Assembly: GCA_027484835.1 (NCBI GenBank)
Contig: JAIXSF010000471.1
Span: 1-43,749 of the forward strand
Direction: 5' to 3'
From: Rhizobiaceae bacterium
GTDB taxonomy: Bacteria > Pseudomonadota > Alphaproteobacteria > Rhizobiales > Rhizobiaceae
Length of the DNA: 43,749 bases
Part shown: in pieces, positions 25,501 to 32,928 of the stretch
How positions within the stretch are numbered: position 1 is the first letter of the stretch
How the letters are laid out: the number at the start of each line of letters is the position of its first letter
Translations under genes and position numbers: made by a program
Notes under the pieces: generated by a model
What the model was told of the DNA's origin: nothing
The model's input: the letters and a program-made list of their open reading frames with translations, nothing else
The model's database searches: none

Positions 25501-26603
25501 ACGCCGTTGCCATTGATCGTCAGTACCCCATAGAAGCTGTTGCTCCCTTGCACCTGTACAGCAGCGCCATTGGCCGCGACGGCACTGCGGCCAGCGAGAA
25601 GCGATCCGGCGCTGCGGAGGCTGACGACACCTTCCAGCGCATTGACCTGCCCCGTTCTAGCGCCATCAATGACAAGCGTACCGGCACCCGTCTTGTCGAA
25701 ATCACCCGTCATGAAACCGGACTGGGTGGCACTGCCGCTCGCCACATTGACACGGACATGGTTGACATCGGACGGGCTGCGCAAGGCGGAGGACACGGTG
25801 ATGCCATCGGCATATTCGATGGTCAGTCCACTGCCGGTGATCTCGACGTTACCGGATGCGCCGCTCGAGCCAAGCCTGATGGTGCCGCTGCCCTGCAGCG
25901 GTCGCGAAAATGTATTGGTGCCTGTCAGGACAAGCCTGCCACCCTCGACGAAAATGAACCCGGTATGGGTCATGTCGCCGGCAATGGTGAGCGTGCCGGT
26001 CCCCTGTTTGCTAAAGAAAGTGCCGCCGGTGAAGGAGGCACCATTGATGGTTTGGTCGGTGTTGGCGAGTAGCGTGAGGATACTGTTGGACGATCCGGTC
26101 ACAACGCCGCCGGCGGCCACTCCACCGAGCGATGTGATGGTGGTCTGGGTCGACGCGCCGAGTTCTAGGACTGCGCCGCTGAGAACAACAAGGTCGGACC
26201 CGTTCGGCAGAGCGCCGCTGGCACCGATTTTCAACCTGCCGGCGCTGACCGTGGTGTTGCCGCTATAGGTGTTGACACCGGTGACGATCAGGGTTCCCGC
26301 GCCGATCTTCTCGATCCCTTGGCCGGGCATACTCTCGCTGATCACGCCGCTCTGTGTCGCCTGCTCGCCCGTCACAACTTCAAACGGGGTGACGGGTTCA
26401 GTTAGCGTGACCGGTGACGTCGCCACCTCGCCGTTGGCATAGGTTATGGCCTGGGCATGCGTGGAGAACGGAGCGACAGAAACGGCAGTTGTCAGCATTC
26501 CGCCCGCGAGTATCGTCGTCGCGTACAATCTTTTCGAGTATTGGTTGCATTTATTTACAGCATAACGAGGAGCGTAGATCGATGCAGGCGCGGATTTCAT
26601 CAT
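22512..26603 (-). CDS. Large autotransporter adhesin with PATR beta-strand repeats
   Basis: About 1363 residues, type V secretion. An extended signal region (~50 residues: a polar N-part, then TTILAGGMLTTAVSVAPF and THAQA) is followed by a passenger with about eight autotransporter-associated repeats of the form GxGTLxLTGxNTYxGxTxVxxGTL, e.g. GTGTLTLTGANTYTGATRVEGGTL; these build a right-handed beta helix. A linker (LSGEVHATTSATSFRVSDQFLRLML) leads to a ~280-residue C-terminal barrel from about VIWSAAYGDAGR to the terminal KLKLSF, ending in the expected Phe. No catalytic triad is evident, so adhesion or biofilm is the likely role. The ATG at 26603 is chosen; the frame continues to a TTG at 26645. 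Neither has a strong ribosome site. It is the longest gene here. Confidence 0.92.
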   Translation of the reverse strand: MMKSAPASIYAPRYAVNKCNQYSKRLYATTILAGGMLTTAVSVAPFSTHAQAITYANGEVATSPVTLTEPVTPFEVVTGEQATQSGVISESMPGQGIEKIGAGTLIVTGVNTYSGNTTVSAGRLKIGASGALPNGSDLVVLSGAVLELGASTQTTITSLGGVAAGGVVTGSSNSILTLLANTDQTINGASFTGGTFFSKQGTGTLTIAGDMTHTGFIFVEGGRLVLTGTNTFSRPLQGSGTIRLGSSGASGNVEITGSGLTIEYADGITVSSALRSPSDVNHVRVNVASGSATQSGFMTGDFDKTGAGTLVIDGARTGQVNALEGVVSLRSAGSLLAGRSAVAANGAAVQVQGSNSFYGVLTINGNGVTNDGALRSVSGQNYFYSAISLASDSRINSDSDRLNLVGGVTGTNTNLTLGGAGDMIVGGAISLGTGSLTKDGTGIVLLTGNNTYAGVTTINRGELYAVNGNAISDTGAVVLANAAGTRFGVSSNETIGSLSGGGSTGGFVNLDTNTTLTTGTSNADSTYAGSMTGPGGLTKVGTGTFTMVMGAGYSGITRINGGTLQIGDGGTTFGLNAGTTVINNATLAFNHSNALTVTNVISGTGGLTKRGTGTLTLTGANTYTGATRVEGGTLALGMGGSLNSASLITVMAGATFDFGALANPTIGSLGGTGGSLTGGSGNLTIQMASGSSETYSGTDPFGGFDSLVLAGTGTLNLTGDLNSNKAIAINNGTLSLSGTNTLTGGITVNGKLVLGSSGAAGGAGNSITTTGSVVSYADGVASATPITINSNTTQFEVVSGTATQSGNIGEAGGPRPFEKIGAGTLILSGTNSFTGTTTVTAGTLRVNGSIASSAGVTVANGATFGGNASVSNLAIQNGGVLSPGNSIGTTNVAGNLTLVPGATTVIEIEQAQSDRIIVAGSADIAGTLQLTALGGPYSFGTPYTFLTATGGVTGTFGSVTTAGSFGLGVTSNVSYGANSASVTLSAGSLTTVATNLSAGTPSNVLAVARGIDAAVASGADSSAFFQVYNQPTQATLAAAVNSLSGEVHATTSATSFRVSDQFLRLMLSPPGASEKAKVTAQDGTVIWSAAYGDAGRTNGDSAAGSSRQSASDWNLAFGVDTPLSNQTTVGFAVSASKAQTSLDGALGSADADVVQVGVYGTSALDRFSFGFAGSFTHLNVETSRGVPVLNAAQLEADYQANGWSGRIEGAYEAFNPTHGFALSPFAALQGHVADTPDFVETLNEGAAAQALSVNGGSNRFFRSELGVRMNLSDLGADTSGAIYASAAWAHYFVNETSVSAALTGLAGSSFTVEGAELARDSALLGLGATISLSPGMTLGAELNSEISARRASFGGSAKLKLSF

Positions 26604-27469
26604 AGAATTACAACGTTCCAACTTCCATGCGCCAAAATGAAGCAATCATTTCGCCTGTTATAGAGGTGACCAAGACTTATGTGCAGGCAATCGCATTATA
26701 TGCAAGATGCCTTTTGTCAATTATTAGAATATATTTATCAGGCGGAGCGGCTTGTCACGTTTTGGCAACAGGACGGGCACGTACAGCCACGTCGCCACCC
26801 AGCGATTCTGGTGTTGGCTTCCACGCGGAAGTGGGCCAGTTAGGCGCATGTTTCATCGAGAATTGAGCCGTGTGTCTCATCCGCGACGCGCTGAGCCCCG
26901 GAAGTCAGTGGCTCTTTGCGCAACTGGGTTAATAGCAAGATCCCATGGAGACGCTCGTCGTCCGCAGTCTAGGTGGCGGCTGTTTCCCACAGATAAAAGT
27001 GACGTCTTCTCAAAAACTTGAAGAATTCTGAGGGCCGTTCATCAGCCCATCCGTCGTGCTGAAACGGTGTCTCCGAAATCGGCTGGAGACCTAACTGTAG
27101 TATCTCTGATCCAGGTTGTCAGAAAAGAATGAGCGAAAAGACGGCGCAAAGCTGCCGGGTGATATGCTCGTTTCTCTCAGGTATGGCACTCCGAGACGAA
27201 GTCGTTTCTCAAGGCTCGGTGTCACTTTCAGTACTGCAAAACCAGTCAGCGCCTCGTCCTTGGCATTGCGATCGACAGGGCTGCGCAAATCGTTCAAAGT
27301 GCGCTTGAGAACGGTCTTGGCTCCTTGCGGAGTCCAAGTGAACGGGCGCTGCTATCCTCAGCACGTTCAATTTCCAGAGACATTGTATTCGCGACCTTTA
27401 CTTTCCTGTTTCGAGAGCCGTTTATTGATACTCGGGCGTTCGCAAAGAGCGCACTCGCTGGAGTGTTTC
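26604..27469. other. Divergent intergenic region between autotransporter and ECF sigma genes
   Basis: About 870 bases without a supported gene. The part next to the autotransporter (26640-26750) is AT-rich and should carry its promoter. The frame of the sigma-factor gene stays open back to 27116, but that extension has no family resemblance and the ribosome site favours 27470. I see no clear operator or RNA element. Confidence 0.5.
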
Positions 27470-28162
27470 ATGAGCTTTACATTCCTTGTAGCGGCTGTCG
27501 GCTTTGGGCTTCGGATTCACGCCGACGGACTGTTTCTCGAGCAGCTCCGCAGCGGAGACCCCGAAGCTTTGCGCCTTCTGGTCGAGAAGCACCATGCTGC
27601 CCTTGTCGGGTTGGCACAAACCATCGTGAAGAACCGCGCAACCGCCGAAGACGTCGCTCAGGAAACCTGGCTTGCGGTCATTGCTAACATCTCGCGGTTC
27701 GAAGGCAAGGCAGCACTGTCGACCTGGATCATCGCCATCCTGTTCAACAAGGCAAAGACCTATGCCAAGCGTGAAGGACGCTATTCACCGCTTGCGGAGG
27801 AGGCCGATCGAGACGACGACAATGATCGGGTCTTGGCATCGCGTTTCGATGACACGGGCCACTGGGTCGACCCACCGCAGTCCTTCGACGGCCTCAACCC
27901 GGAGCGGATTTTTGGCGGGCGACAGTTGTGGAACCATGTCCGGGACATGATCGATCGGCTTCCGCCGGCCCAGAAAGCCGTTCTGATCATGCGCGATGTC
28001 GAAGGTCACGACGCCGGTCACACCTGCGAGCTCCTGGATCTGACACCGGAAAATCAGCGTGTCATGCTGCATCGCGCCCGGACCCGGATCCGCAACGAGA
28101 TCGAGAACCTGCTTCTCGGAAAAACTTCTGGCAATCACGGAAGCGTGAAAGAAATGCTGTAA
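27470..28162 (+). CDS. ECF-type RNA polymerase sigma factor
   Basis: The 230-residue protein has sigma region 2 (LLVEKHHAALVGLAQTIVKNRATAEDVAQETWLAVIANISRFEGKAALSTWIIAILFNKAKTYAKRE, with the -10 recognition FxGxxxLSTWI) and region 4 (MIDRLPPAQKAVLIMRDVEG, then LDLTPENQRVMLHRARTRIRNEIE, the -35 helix-turn-helix). Regions 1 and 3 are absent, as in group 4 factors. The ATG at 27470 has CTGGAG six bases upstream. The first ~16 residues are unusually hydrophobic (SFTFLVAAVGFGLRI) for a sigma factor. A ZAS-type anti-sigma gene follows 66 bases later, then a TPR-protein gene, so the three likely form one regulatory operon. The signal is unknown. Confidence 0.93.
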   Translation: MSFTFLVAAVGFGLRIHADGLFLEQLRSGDPEALRLLVEKHHAALVGLAQTIVKNRATAEDVAQETWLAVIANISRFEGKAALSTWIIAILFNKAKTYAKREGRYSPLAEEADRDDDNDRVLASRFDDTGHWVDPPQSFDGLNPERIFGGRQLWNHVRDMIDRLPPAQKAVLIMRDVEGHDAGHTCELLDLTPENQRVMLHRARTRIRNEIENLLLGKTSGNHGSVKEML

Positions 28163-28228
28163 CGTTCTGCCTCGAGCCTCGTCTCACCGGCAGAACCCGA
28201 CCGGGTTTAGACCAAGAGGCGAACGGCA

Positions 28229-28480
28229 TTGCTGACTTGCAGAGAAATTCCTGGGATTGCCAGCGACTATATCAGTCGGGAAGGTTCGACACCTAGCCGG
28301 ATGATGATGTCACTTCATCTCGCTCAGTGCAAAAACTGCAGGACTTACGTTCGCGGGCTGAAGATCACGAGGAACTTGATCTCCGACAGTCTTCGGGAAC
28401 CTGTAAGCGACGAGCTCCTCCAAGCCCTTGGCCTTAAAAATCCGGATCGTGATGGTTCTTCCAAGGAGCCGAGCGAATGA
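28229..28480 (+). CDS. ZAS-family zinc-binding anti-sigma factor
   Basis: The 83-residue soluble protein carries C4 and the H-x3-C-x2-C motif (HLAQCKNC, His30, Cys34, Cys37), the signature of zinc-associated anti-sigma factors (zf-HC2 fold, as in RsrA and ChrR). No membrane segment is present, so it acts in the cytoplasm, presumably holding the upstream ECF factor and releasing it on zinc-site oxidation or metal binding. The TTG start at 28229 is chosen for GAGG about nine bases upstream and because Cys4 must be included. Its TGA overlaps the next ATG (ATGA at 28477-28480). The partner is inferred from gene order. Confidence 0.85.
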   Translation: MLTCREIPGIASDYISREGSTPSRMMMSLHLAQCKNCRTYVRGLKITRNLISDSLREPVSDELLQALGLKNPDRDGSSKEPSE

Positions 28481-29793
28481 GACTGGATGCCTACAATTTT
28501 TCAACGAGCACGCTGAGCTCTGAAGCAGAAACGGCCTTCGAGACGGCAGTTCATGGTCTAGCCGCCCATAGTCCCAATACAGGGGTCGCACTCCAGGCGA
28601 CCTTGTCGGCTGATCCGGACCACGTTGCAGCCCTTGCGCTCAAAGGCTTCGCGAACCTCATTCTTGCGCGGTCCGAACTGTTGACGCCGGCTGCAGAAGC
28701 ATTAGCTGCCGCGCGACGGGCCATGGCCAATCGCGACGGAGGAACCCGGGACGAACAGGTCATGGTGCATGCGCTTTCGGCGGCCGTGGGCGGTTCTTTT
28801 TCGACGGCCGCCGAACGATTAGATGAGGGCTTTTCTGAACGGCCGGCGACCTTTCTGCCCTTCAAAATCTCGCATGCCCTGCGCTTCATGCTTGGGGATG
28901 CAAACGGGATGCTGTCCGCCAGCAACCGGGTGATGGAGGTCTGGAGCGAAGACCTGCCGGCGGCTGGCTTCCTGCTCGGCTGCCATGCATTCGCGCTCGA
29001 GGAGCATGGCTTCTACGAGGCAGCGGAAGGGGCCGGACAGCGCGCCGTGCAACTGCAGTCGGATGATGCGTGGGGCCTGCACGCCGTTTCCCATGTGCAC
29101 GAGATGCGAGGCGATACGGCGGCCGGCATTGCCTGGCTCGAAGAGGGCCGCCGTTCATGGTCACGCTGCAACAATTTTGCCTTCCACATGGCATGGCATC
29201 TGGCGCTGCTGCATCTCGAGCGCGGCGATCACGAACAGGTCTTGAGGATCTACGATGAGGAAGTCCGTCCGCAACAGACGGACGACTTCCGCGATGTGGC
29301 AAATGCCGTCTCGCTGCTGTGGCGGCTCAACCAGACAGGCGTCGATGTCGGGTGTCGCTGGGCCGATCTAGCCGAAATCGCATTGAAGCGACGCCATGAT
29401 ACGACGTTGATCTTTGCCTCACTACACACGCTGGCCGCTCTCGTCGCCATCGGCCAGTATACCGCCGTGCGCGACATCATCAGTAGTCTGGAAGTCAAAG
29501 CTGCAGGCAATGGCGACCAGGCAAGAGTTGCTGCGCAGGTCGGCCTGCCGCTTGCGCGCGTGATTGCCGGAATGAGTACTGCGGCTGACCGACAGATGCT
29601 CGATCAACTCGTGCTCAACATGCCGATGATCGGTGGCAGCAACGCGCAGCGCGATTTCTTCCTACTCGCTGTGGCCAAAGCTGCCGGCACAAACGGTGAC
29701 AGTGCAGGCTTCTCACGCATCCGAGCCGTTCGAGGCCTGCTGCGAGCCGAAGATCGACTGCTTGGGTCGATCGAAATGCACAGGACACTCTAG
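28477..29793 (+). CDS. TPR-repeat protein related to TTC38
   Basis: The 438-residue, all-helical protein shows TPR-type repeats: FKISHALRFMLGD, GFLLGCHAFALEEHGFYEAAEGAGQRAVQLQSDDAWGLHAVSHVHEMRGD and NFAFHMAWHLALLHLERGDHEQVLRIYDEEV. The HAVSHVHEMRG and HMAWHLAL blocks are characteristic of tetratricopeptide protein 38. No signal or membrane segment, so cytoplasmic. Function in the family is not established. Translational coupling to the anti-sigma gene suggests it works in, or is produced by, the same sigma pathway. Confidence 0.88.
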   Translation: MRLDAYNFSTSTLSSEAETAFETAVHGLAAHSPNTGVALQATLSADPDHVAALALKGFANLILARSELLTPAAEALAAARRAMANRDGGTRDEQVMVHALSAAVGGSFSTAAERLDEGFSERPATFLPFKISHALRFMLGDANGMLSASNRVMEVWSEDLPAAGFLLGCHAFALEEHGFYEAAEGAGQRAVQLQSDDAWGLHAVSHVHEMRGDTAAGIAWLEEGRRSWSRCNNFAFHMAWHLALLHLERGDHEQVLRIYDEEVRPQQTDDFRDVANAVSLLWRLNQTGVDVGCRWADLAEIALKRRHDTTLIFASLHTLAALVAIGQYTAVRDIISSLEVKAAGNGDQARVAAQVGLPLARVIAGMSTAADRQMLDQLVLNMPMIGGSNAQRDFFLLAVAKAAGTNGDSAGFSRIRAVRGLLRAEDRLLGSIEMHRTL

Positions 29794-29838
29794 ATTTCCG
29801 ACTTGCACCCTATCGACCTTCAACAAGGGGGAACGACA

Positions 29839-30330
29839 ATGACCATGATCGAAACACACCATACGCCTATTCTTCCACGCCTGTCCGGCCGGCTGCTGGC
29901 CACCATCGTCATCGCTGGACTGGCTGCGGACATCACCTGGGAGTTCTGGGCAAGAGCGATTACGCCACTCCTCGTCGGCGGCCCGCTTGAGCCGGCCGGG
30001 CTCGTCCAGAGCGTCTTCGGTTTCCAGAACCTGTTCCTGGCTGAAGTGATCCACGCCATCGTCGGGATCATCTTCTACCCGATCGGCTACCTCTTCATCG
30101 CACGGCCGCTGCAGCGAATGATTTTTCCCCGACTGCCCCTGTTCCTGACCGGGCTTGGCTTCGGGACCGGACTGTGGATCTTCGCACTTTACGTAATGGC
30201 TCACCTTATCGCCGGCTTCCCACCGTTCCTTGGCTTCATCCCTCTGACGTGGGCATCGCTTGGCGGCCATCTACTGTTCGGGCTGATTGTCGCCTATGTG
30301 GTCTGGTATCGTGAGCGTTCATCCGCGTGA
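29839..30330 (+). CDS. Uncharacterised four-helix membrane protein
   Basis: The 163-residue protein has about four hydrophobic segments (LLATIVIAGLAADITWEFW; AEVIHAIVGIIFYPIGYLFI; LPLFLTGLGFGTGLWIFALYVMAHLIAGF; WASLGGHLLFGLIVAYVVWY). Trp/Glu near the first helix (DITWEFWAR) and His in helices two, three and four are noteworthy. AAGGGG lies seven to eight bases before the ATG. It follows the TPR gene by 45 bases and is probably the last gene of the sigma operon. No family is recognised; a target of the sigma factor is possible. Confidence 0.78.
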   Translation: MTMIETHHTPILPRLSGRLLATIVIAGLAADITWEFWARAITPLLVGGPLEPAGLVQSVFGFQNLFLAEVIHAIVGIIFYPIGYLFIARPLQRMIFPRLPLFLTGLGFGTGLWIFALYVMAHLIAGFPPFLGFIPLTWASLGGHLLFGLIVAYVVWYRERSSA

Positions 30331-30355
30331 AACCTGCCCGACACGAAACGGAGCC

Positions 30356-30385
30356 TTCCGCACTCCGCGAAAAAGGTGTGCGGAA
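30356..30385. terminator. Inverted repeat between convergent genes, terminator-like
   Basis: TTCCGCAC (30356-30363) pairs with GTGCGGAA (30378-30385) across 14 bases that include an A-run. It fills the 62-base gap between the membrane-protein gene and the convergent esterase gene. No T tract follows on the plus strand, so confidence is limited. Confidence 0.4.
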
Positions 30386-30392
30386 CTGTCTC

Positions 30393-31193
30393 TCAGAATC
30401 CGAGGTCCTTGAGAGCAGCGTCAAGATGATCCGGACGCACCTGATGGCCACCATCATGAATGCACAGCGCAACTTCACCTCGGTTGCAGTCGGGTGTTAC
30501 GTCACAGGGAATACCGCCGATGACCCTCTGAGTTGCCGTCTCAGGCTTGCAGGTCTTCTGCTGGCGGATGATTGCGATACTCTTGAATGTATCACCTTGG
30601 TGGAAGTCGGAACCAATGGCGCGGCCGCTCAGGGGAAAAGTCTCGTCCGCCGAGCCGTGGATCTGCACCACCGGCGGCATGTCCGAGACACAATCTGTGG
30701 GGGCCGGCAACGGATCCCAGAACACACCGGAGAAGGTCACAGCCCCCGCAAGGCGACCGCCCTGCTGGCAAAGCGTGTACCAGGCCATCGACGCGCCCTG
30801 CGAAAAGCCGCCGACAAGCGTATTTTTCGCGTCGAATCCAAAACGCGTCCCGAGGTCGTCAAGCACATGACCGACGAAGCGCTTCTCGTCACGGTATTGT
30901 CCAGGCGCGTTGGGGTGCGACCATGTTCCGTGGAGGCCATCAACGGCGGCAAAGGCCAGCCCATGCGCATGCGCGACCTCAACCAGCGCCCGATGCTTCA
31001 TCTGCAGTTCGGCCGAACTCTTGTATCCATGAAAAAACACGAGCACGCCTTTGGGCGTGCCCGACACGGGCATTTCAATCCGATAGGAACCGCCTTCGAC
31101 GCTGCAGAGGACCTTCGCGCCGCAGTCGTCGGCATGAGCCGCAGCAGGCGCCAGAAGCCCGGCCAGGATCGGCAAAACCTTACGAAATGTCAC
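30393..31193 (-). CDS. Exported alpha/beta-hydrolase esterase (LpqC/PHB-depolymerase-like)
   Basis: The 266-residue product has a signal peptide (VLPILAGLLAPAAAHA, cut before DDCG). The hydrolase core has VFFHGYKSS (oxyanion region), GGFSQGAS with nucleophile Ser131, IHGSADETFP with Asp183 and HDGGHQV with His246 or His250, completing the triad. Six Cys in the mature part may form disulfides. The family includes feruloyl esterases and polyhydroxybutyrate depolymerases; the substrate here is open. The GTG start at 31193 is decided by AGGAGG seven bases upstream. The gene is divergent from the TPP-enzyme gene and stands alone. Confidence 0.88.
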   Translation of the reverse strand: MTFRKVLPILAGLLAPAAAHADDCGAKVLCSVEGGSYRIEMPVSGTPKGVLVFFHGYKSSAELQMKHRALVEVAHAHGLAFAAVDGLHGTWSHPNAPGQYRDEKRFVGHVLDDLGTRFGFDAKNTLVGGFSQGASMAWYTLCQQGGRLAGAVTFSGVFWDPLPAPTDCVSDMPPVVQIHGSADETFPLSGRAIGSDFHQGDTFKSIAIIRQQKTCKPETATQRVIGGIPCDVTPDCNRGEVALCIHDGGHQVRPDHLDAALKDLGF

Positions 31194-31293
31194 CGTGTCG
31201 CCTCCTGCCCCAATCCATCATTCCCACGTACAGTCTTTGCTGAAGTGCCGCAATTTAGCGGCACTTCACGATATTGAGAGAGGCTTTTGCCCA

Positions 31294-32928
31294 ATGCCAG
31301 ATGCAAACGACAACAGACCTGCGCGGGTGGTCGAAGCCGTTGCGGCAACGCTTCATGCTCACGGGGTCCGGCACGCCTTTGGCATGCCGGGCGGCGAGGT
31401 CGTGACCTTGATAGACGGATTGGAAAAGGCCGGCATTGCCTTTCACCTGGCGCGTCATGAAACGGCAGCCGCCTCGATGGCGGCAGGTGCCAGCGTCTGC
31501 ACAGGGACGCCCGGGCTCCTCGTCACCACCGTCGGTCCGGGCCTTGCCAATGCTGTCAACGGTATAGCCGACGCAGCCCAAGAGCATGTCCCGCTCGTCG
31601 TCATCTCCGGCATCGTCGACCGCGCCACGCGAGCCCGCTACACGCATCAGGTCATCGATCATGCCCAGCTTTTGCGGCCCCTGGTCAAGGCGAGCTTTGA
31701 GATCGAGTGCGAGAGCGCCGGCCCGACCGTTGCCCGCGCGCTGGCTCTTGCCCTTGCGGAACCGATGGGCCCGGTTCATCTCGATCTGTCCCCTGCCGTT
31801 GCAGCCATGATCGATCCCGATCCGAGGACACTCAGCCCGACCAACATCCTTGCGCCTGCAATCGGGGCGGCTGATCCAGCGATCCAGACCCTAGCGCAGC
31901 GTCTGTCAAAGGCCGAGCGGCCCCTGATCCTTGCCGGCTTCGAGGCCGCAAGGGCGGATGCGGGGTCTTCCATCCTGCGTCTGGCCGAAGCGATCAGTGC
32001 TCCGGTTTTGACGACCTACAAGGGCAAGGGGGTGATCCCGGAGACCCATCCCCTATCTCTCGGCGGGGCAGGTCTTTCGCCGCTGGCCGATGCCGTCATG
32101 CTCGGCCTGATGCGCCGCTCCGACCTGATCCTAATGATCGGCTACGATCCGATCGAGATGCGCCTCGGCTGGCTGGATCCGGTGTCGGATCCCAACAGGA
32201 TCATTGAAATTACGGCCGCTGTGCCAGATCACGCCATGCATCATGGGGCCACCCGGCTCGCTGCCAACACGGCCGACGCGACGGCCGCCCTGGCCGCGGC
32301 CGTTTTGACCAAGACATCCTGGCCTGACGGCGAACACGTCAGCGCCCGGCAACAGGTAATTGAAATCTTTGCGACCCGCTCGGAGTGGGGTCCCCATGTC
32401 ATCATCGACCTCATCAACGAGGCTGCAGGTCCGGATGGCCTTGTGACCGTCGACAGCGGCGCACACCGGATCCTGCTGTCGCAGAAATGGATTGCCACAC
32501 GCCCGCTATCGCTTCTGCAGTCCGCCGGCTTCTGCACCATGGCGGCGGCGTTGCCTCTCGCGATCGGCGCGAAGGTTGCCGATCCCACTCGCCGCGTCTT
32601 AGCGGTGATGGGCGATGGCGGTCTCGAGATGGGAATCGGAGAGCTCGCTACGCTGCGTGATCTCGGCCATCCCGTCACCGTTGTCGTGTTCCAAGACAGG
32701 AGCCTCGCACTCATAGCGTTGAAACAAACTTCGGCTGGGCTTGCTCCAGCAGGGGTCGCGCTTGGCGAAACGGATTTTGCCACCGTTGCGACCGGCTTTG
32801 GTGGCCATGGCGTTCGCGTCGAGACGGCCGAGCATCTCCGTCACGAGCTCAAAGCCGCCGAGGGCCGGGCAACCTTTACTTTGATCTCATGCAGTTTTGA
32901 TGCCGATGCTTACAAAAACGCTTTCTGA
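31294..32928 (+). CDS. Thiamine-pyrophosphate-dependent enzyme (acetolactate-synthase-like)
   Basis: The 544-residue enzyme has the POX-type three-domain layout. The N-terminal PYR domain has AFGMPGGEVVTLIDGL and catalytic Glu56 in HLARHETAAASMAAGAS. A central Rossmann domain has LILAGFEAARADAG. The C-terminal PP domain has MGDGGLEMGIGELATLRDLGHPVTVVVFQDRSLALIALKQ, where the usual second Asn metal ligand is Asp and the preceding Asn is Gln. Such enzymes decarboxylate 2-oxo acids or oxalyl-CoA, or ligate aldehydes; the reaction cannot be fixed from sequence. GAGAGG about eleven bases upstream supports 31294. Its 3' end overlaps the OpgC-family gene by 29 bases; a CoA-transferase follows. Confidence 0.87.
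   Translation: MPDANDNRPARVVEAVAATLHAHGVRHAFGMPGGEVVTLIDGLEKAGIAFHLARHETAAASMAAGASVCTGTPGLLVTTVGPGLANAVNGIADAAQEHVPLVVISGIVDRATRARYTHQVIDHAQLLRPLVKASFEIECESAGPTVARALALALAEPMGPVHLDLSPAVAAMIDPDPRTLSPTNILAPAIGAADPAIQTLAQRLSKAERPLILAGFEAARADAGSSILRLAEAISAPVLTTYKGKGVIPETHPLSLGGAGLSPLADAVMLGLMRRSDLILMIGYDPIEMRLGWLDPVSDPNRIIEITAAVPDHAMHHGATRLAANTADATAALAAAVLTKTSWPDGEHVSARQQVIEIFATRSEWGPHVIIDLINEAAGPDGLVTVDSGAHRILLSQKWIATRPLSLLQSAGFCTMAAALPLAIGAKVADPTRRVLAVMGDGGLEMGIGELATLRDLGHPVTVVVFQDRSLALIALKQTSAGLAPAGVALGETDFATVATGFGGHGVRVETAEHLRHELKAAEGRATFTLISCSFDADAYKNAF

Noticed and set aside
22473-26268. Several plus-strand frames opposite the autotransporter
   Set aside because: They mirror the repeat-rich passenger (Val/Pro- or Ala/Arg-rich) and have no ribosome sites.
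24000-26500. Recurrent short repeats that could suggest a CRISPR or tandem DNA array
   Set aside because: They are imperfect, in frame and encode the beta-strand repeat motif of the autotransporter passenger.
27116-27469. An N-terminal extension of the ECF sigma factor back to 27116
   Set aside because: The 118 extra residues are basic and featureless, while CTGGAG precedes the ATG at 27470.
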